Positions 18,539 through 28,480 of a stretch of 64,000 bases of DNA are shown one piece after another. Under the pieces are notes generated by a model, which saw only the letters and a program-made list of their open reading frames with translations, searched no databases and was not told where the DNA came from. How positions within the stretch are numbered: the first letter of the stretch is position 1; each line of letters begins with the position of its first letter. The DNA lies in the NCBI RefSeq assembly GCF_001676785.2, contig NZ_CP015910.2, positions 2,232,001-2,296,000 of the forward strand, read 5' to 3'. This DNA is from Brachyspira hyodysenteriae ATCC 27164. Its GTDB lineage: Bacteria; Spirochaetota; Brachyspiria; Brachyspirales; Brachyspiraceae. Both the position numbers and the translations under genes were made by a program.

Positions 18539-19716
18539 AAAACATTATAAAATAAAGGCATTATAAAACATACTATAAAAGCTATGATTCCATAAACATA
18601 TACATAATAGCTTCTATTGTTTGTTAGTATAATGTCTTTTATATTTTTTATACTATCTAATTTTCTTAATGATTTTATATTATCAAAAATTATCAAAATA
18701 AAATGAATAAGCATTACTATATTTGTAAAAATCAAAGTTAATTTATTTGGACTTATTCCATATTCTTTTATTCTGTATATTGTAGAAGTTAAAATTATTA
18801 TATTAAAAATAAATGCTATAATAGGAAATACAATATAAACTAATTTCGTAAATATGCTTGATTTATAATCCATTCTTACAAAAAATAAATTTACTGCCCC
18901 TATGGCAAGAGCAACATTATAAATTATAAAATTGATTCTTATATCATAAGGACTGCTGTAAGGAATAATTGGCACTAATATAGAAAATAAATGCTTAATT
19001 ATATTATATAAACTCATATACATTATTATTCTTGAAAAGTATATCGATATATTTTTTACATCTTTTTTATAAAGAAAATAAATTATAAAAGGAGTAAAAG
19101 CAAATATATAAAATACAGACAATACAAAAACATTAAAAATAATAAGTGTATCATTAAATATATTTATAATAAATACCTTCAATAAATTAATTAATACAGC
19201 AAAAAACATCATAAACATCACAGAAATAATTGCAGGTATGATAGAAGTTAATATCATTATATTGGCACTGAAAGTAAATGCCTGATTAATATCTTTATAA
19301 TTTTTATACTGATTGAATGACAAAGCAAACATTATAAAAAATATTATATCCAAAAATAAATTTTTATTTAAAATTGTATGAACAAAGAAAATCAATTTTT
19401 TATCCATATCTATTATATCTTTAAATGTAAACTCTGAAGAAGGTATAAAAACACTGAGAATTCCTACAAACAAAAATATTAAAAAAGTTATAAATATATT
19501 TTTCTTATTATTCATGTTAAATATCAAAGAAAAACAAAATAAATAAAAAATCTTAAAAGCAAAAAAATGAGATGTTATTTCAGTAATTCCATAATCAGAA
19601 TTAATATTTAAAGCGAAAAATAAAAAATATATAGTAAAAGGCAAAATAGAAATTAATGCTAATATTATAATATTTTTTTGTGATTGTATTTTTAATTCTT
19701 TTATTAAATTATTCAT
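18535..19716 (-). CDS. Polytopic membrane protein
   Basis: A 393-residue membrane protein with about eleven hydrophobic segments over its length and almost no large loops. No motif I know is present. Phe, Ile and Asn are very frequent, as in other membrane proteins here. It is a single gene, convergent with the C_GCAxxG_C_C gene (4-bp overlap), so the two transcripts would run into each other. Confidence 0.65.
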   Translation of the reverse strand: MNNLIKELKIQSQKNIIILALISILPFTIYFLFFALNINSDYGITEITSHFFAFKIFYLFCFSLIFNMNNKKNIFITFLIFLFVGILSVFIPSSEFTFKDIIDMDKKLIFFVHTILNKNLFLDIIFFIMFALSFNQYKNYKDINQAFTFSANIMILTSIIPAIISVMFMMFFAVLINLLKVFIINIFNDTLIIFNVFVLSVFYIFAFTPFIIYFLYKKDVKNISIYFSRIIMYMSLYNIIKHLFSILVPIIPYSSPYDIRINFIIYNVALAIGAVNLFFVRMDYKSSIFTKLVYIVFPIIAFIFNIIILTSTIYRIKEYGISPNKLTLIFTNIVMLIHFILIIFDNIKSLRKLDSIKNIKDIILTNNRSYYVYVYGIIAFIVCFIMPLFYNVF

Positions 19717-19944
19717 AATAATTTTTTCTTGATATTTATTTTTTATAGATTATCTATCTAAATAAATAAAAAATCAACTAATATATTCATTATAAAACAT
19801 ACTATATTAGAAATATCCTAAATATAGAAGCAATAAAAAATATTAAATTTAAAAATAAATAAATACTTGTAATATCAGATTTAATAGAATTCAGAAATTA
19901 ATTATTTATTTTGTAAATTTTATTTAAAATATTGTAAAAAAAAC

Positions 19945-19973
19945 TTGACATTATTTATATATGACTATACTAT
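19945..19973 (+). promoter_or_regulatory. Promoter of the PepSY-like gene
   Basis: A perfect TTGACA at 19945-19950, 17-bp spacer, then TACTAT at 19968-19973 (a TATAAT also begins at 19971). It lies 28 bp before the ATG at 20002. An apparent upstream TTG start of the gene falls inside the -35 box, which argues against that start. Confidence 0.7.
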
Positions 19974-20001
19974 AATTATAACTAATTATAAAGGAGATTT
20001 C

Positions 20002-20244
20002 ATGAAAAAATTAATATGTTTGGTATTTGCTTTATCTACTTTTGCATCTGCTAATTTGTTTGCAGATTGGATCGTTCCTATGAATCAAGTTCCAAGATCA
20101 GTTATTAATGCTGTAAAACAATATTTTCCTCAGGCTCAAATTTGGATGGTAGAAATGGATGACGGACTATATAAAGTAAAACTTAATAATGGATTAGAAG
20201 TTGAAGTTACACCTTACGGACAAATAATAGAAATAGATGATTAA
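20002..20244 (+). CDS. Small exported PepSY-like protein
   Basis: An 80-residue protein with a signal peptide (MKKLICLVFALSTFASANLFA). A single PepSY-like domain follows (PF11396 type), with VPRSVINAVKQYFPQAQIW, MDDGLYKVKLNNGLEVEV and PYGQIIEIDD. The start is ATG 20002 because AAGGAG lies 7 bp upstream. The domain is often found in small periplasmic proteins of host-associated bacteria, and its role is poorly known. It has its own strong promoter, so it is probably well expressed. Confidence 0.85.
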   Translation: MKKLICLVFALSTFASANLFADWIVPMNQVPRSVINAVKQYFPQAQIWMVEMDDGLYKVKLNNGLEVEVTPYGQIIEIDD

Positions 20245-20255
20245 TAATTTTATTT

Positions 20256-20300
20256 ATAAAAATAAAAAGCCAATAGCTTAATATTAATTAAACTATTGGC
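20256..20300 (-). terminator. Terminator of pckG
   Basis: On the minus strand GCCAATAG (20300-20293) pairs with CTATTGGC (20276-20269), followed by TTTTTATTTTTAT. A plus-strand T run is absent, so it mainly serves pckG. Confidence 0.85.
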
Positions 20301-20326
20301 AAATTAAAGGAATTTTACTTTATAAA

Positions 20327-22120
20327 TTATTTGCTTAATCTAGCTCTTAATTCTTCTAATTGTTTTTTAAGTCTAGCTGGAAGTCTTGAACCAAATTTAG
20401 CATAATGAGCTTCAATTTGATTAGCTTGATCTTTCCAAGCTTCAACATCTACTCTCATAAGCTCTTTGAAATCAGCTTCAGGAATATCTAAACCTTTAAG
20501 ATCTAAATCACCTTCTTTAGGCATTTTACCTATAGGAGTGTCAACAGCGTCGATTTTACCTTCAACTCTTTCACACATCCATTTTAATACTCTTGAGTTA
20601 TCACCGAATCCAGGCCATAACCATTTACCGTCAGCATCTTTTCTGAACCAGTTTACATAGAAGATTCTAGGAGCTTTATCACCTAATTTATCTCCCATTT
20701 CAAGCCAGTGATTCATATAGTCGCCCATATTGTAACCAGCAAATGGAAGCATAGCAAATGGGTCAAATCTTAATGCACCAACAGCACCGATATTAGCAGC
20801 AGTAGTTTCACTAGCAGCAGTAGAACCCATAAATACACCATGATCCCAGTTATAAGATTCATGTACTAATGGCATAACTGAAGCTCTTCTTCCTCCGAAG
20901 ATGAAGATATCTATAGGTACACCTTTAGGATCTTCCCAGTCAGGACAAATTACAGGACATTGTCTAGCAGGAGCTGTGAATCTAGCATTAGGGTGTGCAC
21001 CTTTTTCACCGCTTTCTGGAGTCCAGTCATTACCTTTCCAGTCTATACCATGTTTAGGAGCTTCTCCCATACCTTCCCACCATACATCGCCGTCATCTGT
21101 TTCTACACAGTTAGTGAATATAGTGTTTTCTTTTATTGAATCCATAGCCATAGGGTTAGAATCATAAGAAGTTCCAGGAGCTACACCAAAGAAACCAGCT
21201 TCTGGGTTGATAGCATAAAGTCTGCCGTCTTCAGGATTTATTTTCATCCAAGCAATATCGTCACCTATAGTTTCACATTTCCAACCTGGGATAGTTGGCT
21301 GTAACATAGCAAGGTTAGTTTTACCACAAGCACTTGGGAATGCAGCAGCTATATGGAATTTTTTACCTTCTGGGTTAGTTAAGCGTAAGATAAGCATGTG
21401 TTCTGCCATCCATCCTTCTCTTCTAGCCATAGCAGAAGCGATACGTAAAGCGAAACATTTTTTACCAAGTAAAGCGTTTCCGCCGTAACCTGAACCATAA
21501 GACCAGATTAAGTTTTCATCTGGGAAATGAGAAATATATTTTTTCTCTATTGGAGCACATGGCCATTTAGTATCTTTTTGACCGTCAGCAAGAGGAGCAC
21601 CTACAGAGTGTAAACAAGGTATGAACTCACCATTAGCACCTAATACATCTAATACTTTAGTACCAACTCTAGTCATTATATGCATGTTACATACAACATA
21701 AGGGCTGTCAGTGATTTCTACACCGATTTTAGCTATAGGAGAACCAACAGGACCCATAGAGAAAGGAATTACATACATAGTTCTATTTTTCATACAACCT
21801 TTATATAATTCTTTCATAGTGCCTTTTAATTCATCTGGAGCCATCCAGTGATTAGTAGGACCAGCATCTTCTTTATCTGGATAACTAATAAAAGTTCTAT
21901 CTTCAACACGTGCTACGTCAGAAGGATCGCTTCTGAAAGAATGACTGTGAGGTCTTTTTTTAAGAGGTTTTGCTAAACCTAATTCTACCAAACCGTTCAT
22001 GCAGTTGTCATATTCTTCTTTAGTTCCATCACATACATATATATCTTTTGGCTGACACATATCTGCTATTTCTTTAATCCAAGCTTTAAGCTTCTCATGT
22101 TTTAATTCTTCAACCTTCAT
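20327..22120 (-). CDS. pckG: Phosphoenolpyruvate carboxykinase (GTP)
   Basis: A 597-residue GTP-dependent PEP carboxykinase, interconverting oxaloacetate and phosphoenolpyruvate. The kinase signature [13 protein letters not shown] (about 283-295) and [14 protein letters not shown] are present, with [14 protein letters not shown] upstream. Length is standard for the GTP family; the ATP family is shorter and has a different signature. In an anaerobe it can run toward oxaloacetate as a carbon-fixing step in fermentation. AAGGAG precedes the ATG. The gene is relatively GC-rich and codon-biased, which suggests high expression. Confidence 0.97.
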   Translation of the reverse strand: MKVEELKHEKLKAWIKEIADMCQPKDIYVCDGTKEEYDNCMNGLVELGLAKPLKKRPHSHSFRSDPSDVARVEDRTFISYPDKEDAGPTNHWMAPDELKGTMKELYKGCMKNRTMYVIPFSMGPVGSPIAKIGVEITDSPYVVCNMHIMTRVGTKVLDVLGANGEFIPCLHSVGAPLADGQKDTKWPCAPIEKKYISHFPDENLIWSYGSGYGGNALLGKKCFALRIASAMARREGWMAEHMLILRLTNPEGKKFHIAAAFPSACGKTNLAMLQPTIPGWKCETIGDDIAWMKINPEDGRLYAINPEAGFFGVAPGTSYDSNPMAMDSIKENTIFTNCVETDDGDVWWEGMGEAPKHGIDWKGNDWTPESGEKGAHPNARFTAPARQCPVICPDWEDPKGVPIDIFIFGGRRASVMPLVHESYNWDHGVFMGSTAASETTAANIGAVGALRFDPFAMLPFAGYNMGDYMNHWLEMGDKLGDKAPRIFYVNWFRKDADGKWLWPGFGDNSRVLKWMCERVEGKIDAVDTPIGKMPKEGDLDLKGLDIPEADFKELMRVDVEAWKDQANQIEAHYAKFGSRLPARLKKQLEELRARLSK

Positions 22121-22452
22121 GAATAATTACTCCTTATTAAAAATTCGTTGCATCAATTATACAATAAAACGCATTTTTAGTAAATGATTTTTGTAAATTT
22201 ATTAATTATTTTATTGATTATAAAAAATATATTTATAATATAGTTGTGATTTATTATAATATACACTTGATTATATAATTAAAAATTTATGAAATACATT
22301 TAAATCTTAATTTCATTTATAAAACTGATATAATAATAGATGGAAAATGTATATTTGACAAAACTATTTTACTATAAAAAATAATAAAAACTGTATAAAT
22401 GAAAATTTAAAAATATTTAACAATATATAGAAATATATAATTGATTTATACT
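22121..22452. other. Gene-free gap upstream of pckG
   Basis: About 330 bp of very AT-rich sequence between the pckG start and the end of a broken small gene. It should hold the pckG promoter. I see no clear hairpin, repeat or reading frame in it. Confidence 0.5.
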
Positions 22453-22669
22453 TTAGTTATGCTTAGAAAAAAATTGATTTATTAAAAAATATAAATATCT
22501 ATTTTTTAATCCCATTTTTATATCATCTAAAATCTTTCTTATATTTCTTAATTCATAAGCTATACTATTTAAAGCACTTAAATCCTTGCTGTTAAAGTTT
22601 AGGCATAACATTATAACTAAATACTGTAATTATAACTCCAATAAATAAACCAGCAAAAAATTTTTTCAT
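22453..22669 (-). pseudogene. Small membrane protein gene, frameshifted
   Basis: The minus strand has an AGGAT ribosome site and ATG at 22669. It reads MKKFFAGLFIGVIITVFSYN, then VMPKL and a stop at about 22595. One base over, the frame continues as NFNSKDLSALNSIAYELRN, then IRKILDDIKMGLKNRYLYFL, to TAA at 22453. Joined, they form a protein of about 71 residues with one N-terminal membrane helix and a short coiled-coil tail. The break is at an AAA run near 22598-22600. The gene starts 20 bp after the stop of the OppA-type gene, so it was probably in that operon. Confidence 0.6.
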
Positions 22670-22689
22670 AAATAAAAATCCTATTTTAA

Positions 22690-24294
22690 TTATTCTATAT
22701 AAGCATTCCTAAAATCATATATAGAAAAAATATCATATTTCACACCATGAAGTTTTTTGCTCTGCATAATAGTGGCTTTGTCATAATATATAGGTATTAT
22801 AGCCATATCCTCTTGTATGAGTATACGTTCTGCATCATAAGCTGCTTTTATTCTTATATCTTCATTTTCATTTGTCATAGCAATATCAACCAAATAATCA
22901 TAAACAGCATTTGTATATCCGCCGTCATTGCCCAAACCATCAAGCTGAAAAAGTCTTAAATAACCAGATGCCTGATTATAAGCAACACTAGTTCCAGCCT
23001 TGATCATTTGAAAACTTCCATCTTTTATTGACTGCAAATATGTTGTAGGCTCTTCATATCTAAGTTTTAAATCTATACCCAAATTATTTTTATACATATT
23101 TTGAATTGCCTCTGCAACGAATAATGATGAAGGATTAGTAGTTGTTATTAATTCTATTATAGGAAATTTTTTTATATCAGAATATCCTGCATCGGCAAGA
23201 AGTTTTTTAGCCTCTTCAATATTTTTCTGATAATTGCTCTCTTCTAATGAAATATATTGTGGAGCATTATCTCTAAAATTGTTAGTACCTATTTTTACAT
23301 TAACAGGCACAAATCCGTCAGCAGCTACCCTACCCCCACCCAAAACATTATTTACTATATAGTTTCTGTCTATACCAAGTGCCAATGCTTTTCTTACCAA
23401 AGGATTATTAAAAGGTCTTCTCTTCAAATTAACCATATAATAAGCAATAGATGTTATGTCAACTTCTCTTCCTATACCCTGCTCTATTAAAGATGCTCTC
23501 TCATTTTCTGGTGCTTCAGGATAAAATAATATACTATCTCCATAAATTGCAGCAACTGCAGTATTAACATCTTCCAAAAACTCGAAAGTTATTTTCTCTG
23601 CTTTTACATTATCTTTATCCCAATAATAAGGATTTTTCTCCATTACTATTTTTACAGCCTCATCATATTCAGTCATTATATAAGGTCCGTTTCCAATATA
23701 ATGATCTTTTGTTAAAGCCCAATCTTCTCCATAAGTATTGATAATATCTTCTCTTACAGGAGAAGCAATATCACTAGCCATAGCCTCTTCAAAATATGGT
23801 AAAGGTATATCAAGTTCAATTTTTAATGTATAATCATCTAAAGCATACACTCCAAGTTCTTCCAATTTTTTTTCACCTTTCATTATACTTTGTGCATTCT
23901 TTATTATGTCAAACCCCAAAGAAAAAGGAGAAGCCACTTCAGGATCAATTAATCTTCTTAAAGTGTATACAAAATCATTAGCCGTTAAATCTTTACCGTC
24001 TGACCATTTAGCGTTCTCTCTCAAATGAAATATATAAACAGTATTATTACTCATAGCCTCCCAGCTTTCAGCAAGTGCAGGAATGATAGTACCATCTTCA
24101 TCTCTTTGAGTGAGAGTTTCAAAAGCATGTGTTATGTAAACTGCTGTATTAATGCCTTTAGCAAATGCCGGGTCTAAACTACTAGGCATTCCTCCAACTG
24201 ATACAACTATGCCTTCATTAGATGATTTATTATTTGAACAGGACAATAAAAATATATTAGCAATCAAAATTATTATAAAAATTAGTTTCTTCAT
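22690..24294 (-). CDS. Oligopeptide ABC transporter substrate-binding lipoprotein (OppA-type)
   Basis: A 534-residue extracytoplasmic solute-binding protein (SBP_bac_5/OppA family). It has a lipoprotein signal with IFLLSC (Cys near 20), then VGGMPSSLDPAFAKG, HAFETLTQRDEDGTIIPALAESWE, WSDGKDLTANDFVYTLRRLIDP and the C-terminal AYDAERILIQEDMAIIPIYYD. All are typical of peptide-binding Opp/Dpp proteins. No permease or ATPase genes lie nearby, so it may supply peptides to a transporter encoded elsewhere. Its promoter region is nearly identical to that of kptA upstream. Confidence 0.94.
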   Translation of the reverse strand: MKKLIFIIILIANIFLLSCSNNKSSNEGIVVSVGGMPSSLDPAFAKGINTAVYITHAFETLTQRDEDGTIIPALAESWEAMSNNTVYIFHLRENAKWSDGKDLTANDFVYTLRRLIDPEVASPFSLGFDIIKNAQSIMKGEKKLEELGVYALDDYTLKIELDIPLPYFEEAMASDIASPVREDIINTYGEDWALTKDHYIGNGPYIMTEYDEAVKIVMEKNPYYWDKDNVKAEKITFEFLEDVNTAVAAIYGDSILFYPEAPENERASLIEQGIGREVDITSIAYYMVNLKRRPFNNPLVRKALALGIDRNYIVNNVLGGGRVAADGFVPVNVKIGTNNFRDNAPQYISLEESNYQKNIEEAKKLLADAGYSDIKKFPIIELITTTNPSSLFVAEAIQNMYKNNLGIDLKLRYEEPTTYLQSIKDGSFQMIKAGTSVAYNQASGYLRLFQLDGLGNDGGYTNAVYDYLVDIAMTNENEDIRIKAAYDAERILIQEDMAIIPIYYDKATIMQSKKLHGVKYDIFSIYDFRNAYIE

Positions 24295-24333
24295 AATAGG
24301 TATTCTCTTTATAAGATGATTATATATTTAAAT

Positions 24334-24361
24334 ATGATAACTAAATATATAATTATGTCAA
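24334..24361 (-). promoter_or_regulatory. Promoter of the OppA-type gene, shared block
   Basis: Minus strand TTGACA at 24361-24356, 16-bp spacer, TATCAT at 24339-24334. The 29 bp at 24351-24379 are repeated with one change at 25195-25223 before kptA. The repeat includes the -35 box and the AT-rich sequence upstream of it. Confidence 0.6.
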
Positions 24362-24587
24362 CTATATTATATTAATATAATTTCCGCACGGTGAATATAT
24401 TAAAAAATATAAATACATTAACTTTATATTTAAATACAAAAATCAATAAAAATAAATCGTGCGTAGAAAAAATTTTTAAACTTAATAAAACTTGGGCGGG
24501 TGCTGAAATTTCTAATTATGCTTATAAAAATAATTATAATTTTATTGTCTAAATAAAACTAGAAAATATAAAAGGCGGGGATTCTTA

Positions 24588-25148
24588 TTAAATCACCTCT
24601 ATAATATACTTAGGATCAACATAATCACATAGCCAAACTTTATTTTCAGATAAATAAAATTTAATACCATCTTCATACATCTGTTTTGAATTAATTTTTA
24701 TTATTGTTGGCTTTCCATGACGCTCACCTACTTTTTTGGCTGTTTCTTCTGCTAATGATAAATGCACATGAAGTCTATTCATTTTCTTTATGCCTTCATG
24801 TTTTATACTATCTATATTATTAATTGAAGTACCATGAAACAATATTTCTGGAGGCTCTTTTTCTTCAAATTGTAAATCTACATTTATGCTATGTCCCTGA
24901 TTTGCTCTTATTAAAGTATGATTTTCATTGAAGCTGAATCTCTTTTTATCATTATATAACACTACCCTTTCGAGTATATCTTTATTTATATTCCTTCCTT
25001 TTGACTTTATTTTTTCTATTAATTCATAAACATTTGCCCAGCCGTCTTTTGATAATTCTAATCCTATATACTCAGGTTTATGTCTTAATACTAAACTAAC
25101 AAATTTACTAATTTTAATTTCCTCTTTAGTTAATTTATCATCTTTCAC
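24588..25148 (-). CDS. kptA: RNA 2'-phosphotransferase (Tpt1/KptA)
   Basis: A 186-residue NAD+-dependent RNA 2'-phosphotransferase. The catalytic Arg-His-Arg-Arg set can be placed in SLVLRHKPE (about 14-22), LIRANQGHS (about 78-86), LFHGTS and RLHVHLS. The length fits the family. In eukaryotes the enzyme removes the splice-junction 2'-phosphate from tRNA; its bacterial role is unclear. The start codon is GTG at 25148, supported by GGAG 7 bp upstream. It shares a promoter block with the OppA-type gene downstream. Confidence 0.93.
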   Translation of the reverse strand: MKDDKLTKEEIKISKFVSLVLRHKPEYIGLELSKDGWANVYELIEKIKSKGRNINKDILERVVLYNDKKRFSFNENHTLIRANQGHSINVDLQFEEKEPPEILFHGTSINNIDSIKHEGIKKMNRLHVHLSLAEETAKKVGERHGKPTIIKINSKQMYEDGIKFYLSENKVWLCDYVDPKYIIEVI

Positions 25149-25176
25149 TTTATTTCTCCATAAAATACATAATAAT

Positions 25177-25205
25177 AAAATAATATTCTTTATTAATTAT
25201 GTCAA
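25177..25205 (-). promoter_or_regulatory. Promoter of kptA, shared block
   Basis: Minus strand TTGACA at 25205-25200, 17-bp spacer, TATTTT at 25182-25177. The sequence at 25195-25223 repeats the block upstream of the OppA-type gene with one difference in 29 bases. Confidence 0.55.
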
Positions 25206-25323
25206 CTATATTATGTTAATATATATTTAATAAACCTTTAACTTAATACTAATATCTTGTAAAAAAATTATTTTACTTGTAATATATATGCAAATTTTTA
25301 TTTAAATAAAAAAGGATATGTTT

Positions 25324-26040
25324 ATGTCTGTTATAGGTTTATCTGGAAATCTTTTATATGAAAATACTTCAATACCAAAAGCTTTTGTTAATCGTTCTTA
25401 TGTTGATTCTGTTATAAGATCTAAAGGAGCTCCGTTCATAATGCCGATTACAGAAGATGAAGAAATCATAAAAAAAATGGTTGAAAATGTTGATGGCATA
25501 ATAATGACAGGCGGAGTAGATGTTCACCCATTCAGATTTGATGAAGAACCTATAGAAAAAATAGGAACAATTTCAGCTGAAAGAGATGAATTTGATTTTA
25601 CATTAATGAAATATGCAGTTGAAATGAATAAGCCTATATTTGGTATATGCAGAGGAATACAAGTTATAAATGTTTATTTCGGAGGCAGTTTAATACAGGA
25701 TATACCAAGTCAAAGAAATACTAATATACTTCATAGTCAAACAGCAGAGTATCATACTGCAACACATAAAATTCAAATAGTGAAAGACAGTATAATATAT
25801 GATATGTTGGATGAAACATCAGAGGTAAATAGTTTTCATCATCAGGCTATTGATAAAGTAGCTAAAGATTTTAAAGTAACTGCTACTGCTAAAGATGGAA
25901 TAATAGAAGCTATAGAATATAAAAAGAAAGGCTCCTTCATTATAGGTGTACAATGGCACCCTGAATTAATGAGTTCAAGAATAGTAAAGATGCAGAATAT
26001 ATTCGATATGTTTATAGAAGTTTGTAGATCAAGAAAATAA
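25324..26040 (+). CDS. Class I glutamine amidotransferase-like hydrolase (peptidase C26)
   Basis: A 238-residue protein of the gamma-glutamyl-gamma-aminobutyrate hydrolase (PuuD-like) family. It shows GIIMTGGVDVHP, the nucleophile elbow FGICRGIQ (Cys about 102), NSFHHQAI, and the catalytic His-Glu in QWHPE near 218. These enzymes cut gamma-glutamyl bonds, and the exact substrate is not shown by sequence. I place the start at ATG 25324 because GGA ends 7 bp upstream. The ATG at 25318 is too close to that site. A beta-barrel gene converges 2 bp after its stop. Confidence 0.88.
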   Translation: MSVIGLSGNLLYENTSIPKAFVNRSYVDSVIRSKGAPFIMPITEDEEIIKKMVENVDGIIMTGGVDVHPFRFDEEPIEKIGTISAERDEFDFTLMKYAVEMNKPIFGICRGIQVINVYFGGSLIQDIPSQRNTNILHSQTAEYHTATHKIQIVKDSIIYDMLDETSEVNSFHHQAIDKVAKDFKVTATAKDGIIEAIEYKKKGSFIIGVQWHPELMSSRIVKMQNIFDMFIEVCRSRK

Positions 26041-26042
26041 TT

Positions 26043-26900
26043 TTATATTATTCTATATGTAATCATAGCATTCATATCGAAATATAAAGTTGCAGAAAAT
26101 TCCGGATGTCCTAAATACTGCCCTATTCTCAAATTTACTTCTGTATAAATTCTATTTATGAATTCATACTGGAAATGAGCATAAGCGCCTATTGAATGCC
26201 ATAATTGTTTGGTATTATTCATATAAGCAAGCATATAATTAATACCGACAGTTAATGGCATCAAATCAAAAAGAATCATAGAATCAAGCTTATATGATAT
26301 ATCATTCTGATCCCTCATTAAAAGCAAATCATAATCTAAATAATATTTTCCAAACATATTGTAGGCATATTTAAAAGTAAGTCCAGCCTGCAAAATTAAT
26401 CCGCTTCCCTCAAATAAAGATTTGAAAAAACTTACTCTAAATGTAGGTGTTGCTTCAGCTTCAAATGATAAATTAGCAGATTTACGGGCATTAGCTATAC
26501 CATTAGTACCATATTCATCTTTAGGACTGTCAAAATTTACAAATCCTCTATTAGCAGGAGAAAGATAGTAATTAAGCATAGATACTTTAACATCTATATT
26601 AAAATATTCAGATATAGAACTATTAACAAATAATGTAAGCCTATTCATTTCAGCACTTATATGATCGCTTATTCCAACATCAGTTTTTATGCCTTCCCAA
26701 ATATATCCTGGAAAAACATCTGAAATAAATCTATAGAAAAGCATAATCTTTCCTCCGCCATCTAAGTATGGGCTAAAACGTCCATTTAAATCAGCACCTA
26801 TATAAAGTCCAGATTGAAGATTAGTTTGAGCTTTTAGGGGAGCAAATATTATAAATGTATATATAATTATAAAAATAAATAAAAATTTTATTAACTTCAT
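26043..26900 (-). CDS. Putative outer-membrane beta-barrel protein
   Basis: A 285-residue exported protein with a long hydrophobic signal (MKLIKFLFIFIIIYTFIIFA, cleavage near PLKA-Q). The rest has alternating hydrophobic/polar strands with many aromatics (RFSPYLDGGGKIMLFYRF, YFNIDVKVSMLNYYL, FSATLYFDMNAMITYRII). It ends in a short hydrophobic strand, as outer-membrane barrels do. I do not recognise the exact family. It is a single gene, convergent with the amidotransferase gene. Confidence 0.65.
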   Translation of the reverse strand: MKLIKFLFIFIIIYTFIIFAPLKAQTNLQSGLYIGADLNGRFSPYLDGGGKIMLFYRFISDVFPGYIWEGIKTDVGISDHISAEMNRLTLFVNSSISEYFNIDVKVSMLNYYLSPANRGFVNFDSPKDEYGTNGIANARKSANLSFEAEATPTFRVSFFKSLFEGSGLILQAGLTFKYAYNMFGKYYLDYDLLLMRDQNDISYKLDSMILFDLMPLTVGINYMLAYMNNTKQLWHSIGAYAHFQYEFINRIYTEVNLRIGQYLGHPEFSATLYFDMNAMITYRII

Positions 26901-27008
26901 TCAAAAATATTCAAAACATTCAATATTATAGTTTTAATATTATAACATTTTATTAAAATATGTATATACTTTCTTATTAAGAAACTATATCACTAACAAA
27001 AAAATAAA

Positions 27009-27041
27009 AAAGGAGCTAATTTTATATAAAAAAGCCCCTTT
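27009..27041 (-). terminator. Terminator of recA
   Basis: Minus strand AAAGGGGCT (27041-27033) pairs with AGCTCCTTT (27017-27009) with one G-U pair; TTTTTATTTT follows. Confidence 0.8.
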
Positions 27042-27064
27042 TATATTCATATACTAAAAAATAA

Positions 27065-28348
27065 TTAATTTTTTACAGGTGTTACAATAGTATCCTCAAA
27101 ATCATTATCACTATAAGTTTCATCGTCATCATCAGAATAAGCCTCTTCTGCACTCATTAAAAGATTAGAATCATCTTCATCTGCTTTTTTAGATTTTTTC
27201 TTTGAAGATGCAGACTCATTATTCTCATCATCATTGTTTTCTTTTGCTGCTTCCTTAGCACCTCCGTTTTTCTGCTCTTCCAAATATTCAGCAAGTTTTT
27301 CTTTTACCTTATCAGCTCCGCCCATATTTAATGTTTCTCTAATCTGTATTTCAAGTTCCATACGCATTTTAGGATCTGATGCAAGTAATTCTCTTACTTT
27401 TTCTTTACCCTGTGCAATCTGCTCTCCATTATAATAGAACCAAGCTCCGCTTCTTGTAATGATTTTTGCTTCCATTGCTAAGTCTATCAAAAGTCCTTCA
27501 GATGATATACCCTTACCGAATATTATCTCTAAATTAACCACTTTAAATGGTGATGATAATTTATTTTTAACAACTTTTATTTTTACTTTATGTCCTATAG
27601 TATCATCGCCTTTTTTAATCCATTCAGTTCTTCTTATATCAAGTCTTACAGAAGAATAGAATTTCAAAGCCTTACCGCCTGTAGTAGTTTCAGTAGGACC
27701 GGCACCATAACCAGTAGTAGCAATATTTTGTCTTAATTGGTTAATAAATATTACAGCAGTATTAGTATTGCTTATTATAGCAGTAAGTTTTCTTAAAGCA
27801 TGGCTCATAAGTCTAGCCTGTAAAGCTATATGAGCATCTCCTATATCACCAGCAAGTTCAGCCTTTGAAACTAATGCCGCAACAGAGTCCACAACTACAA
27901 TATCAAAAGCAGTAGAAGAAACAACTTTCTCTAATATTTCAAGAGCTTCTTCACCGCTGTTTGGCTGAGAAATGTATAAATTATCAATATCAACACCCAA
28001 AGCACTAGCATATACAGGATCAAGAGCATGTTCAGCATCTATAAAAGCAGCATAACCTCCAGCCTTCTGAGCTTCAGCTATGATATGCAAAGTTAATGTA
28101 GTTTTACCAGAAGCCTCATGTCCATAAATCTCTATAATTCTTCCGCGAGGAACTCCCCCTACTCCTAATGCATGGTCTAAAGTCAATGCTCCTGTAGAGA
28201 TAACATCAACATTAACAGTTTTATTACTTCCTAATCTCATAAAAGAACCAGGACCATATTTTTTATTTATCTGATCGGTAATTGCTTCAATAGCTTCACT
28301 CTTACCGTCTTTTTTTACTTCAGCAGTTTCTTTCTTTTTAGTAGCCAT
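27065..28348 (-). CDS. recA: Recombinase RecA with long acidic tail
   Basis: A 427-residue RecA, the strand-exchange and SOS co-protease. The Walker A motif is GHEASGKTT (canonical GPESSGKTT, so Pro is His here), then [46 protein letters not shown] and VRLDIRR. The start is ATG 28348, with AGGAG upstream; a TTG further up would overlap that site. Most RecAs are about 350 residues. Here the last 70-75 are an Asp/Glu/Lys/Asn-rich, probably disordered extension ([20 protein letters not shown] and beyond). In E. coli the short acidic tail restrains RecA activity. Confidence 0.96.
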   Translation of the reverse strand: MATKKKETAEVKKDGKSEAIEAITDQINKKYGPGSFMRLGSNKTVNVDVISTGALTLDHALGVGGVPRGRIIEIYGHEASGKTTLTLHIIAEAQKAGGYAAFIDAEHALDPVYASALGVDIDNLYISQPNSGEEALEILEKVVSSTAFDIVVVDSVAALVSKAELAGDIGDAHIALQARLMSHALRKLTAIISNTNTAVIFINQLRQNIATTGYGAGPTETTTGGKALKFYSSVRLDIRRTEWIKKGDDTIGHKVKIKVVKNKLSSPFKVVNLEIIFGKGISSEGLLIDLAMEAKIITRSGAWFYYNGEQIAQGKEKVRELLASDPKMRMELEIQIRETLNMGGADKVKEKLAEYLEEQKNGGAKEAAKENNDDENNESASSKKKSKKADEDDSNLLMSAEEAYSDDDDETYSDNDFEDTIVTPVKN

Positions 28349-28480
28349 ATTAAAAAATTCTCCTAAAAACAATATAATAATACATTGTATAAAAATACAT
28401 TGTTTTTGTCAAGATAATTGTTTATAAAAAATATAAAAAAATAATAAAAAGGGAAATGCTAAGAAGGAAATAAAAAGCCC

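Noticed and set aside
20466-21167. Antisense open frames inside pckG
   Set aside because: Codon bias of the true gene leaves the opposite strand open; the peptides show nothing recognisable.
24385-24463. CGCACG and CGTGCG as an inverted repeat, with GC-rich words nearby (GGGCGGG, GGCGGGG)
   Set aside because: Only six bases pair over a 67-base loop; no second copy in the window supports a repeat family.
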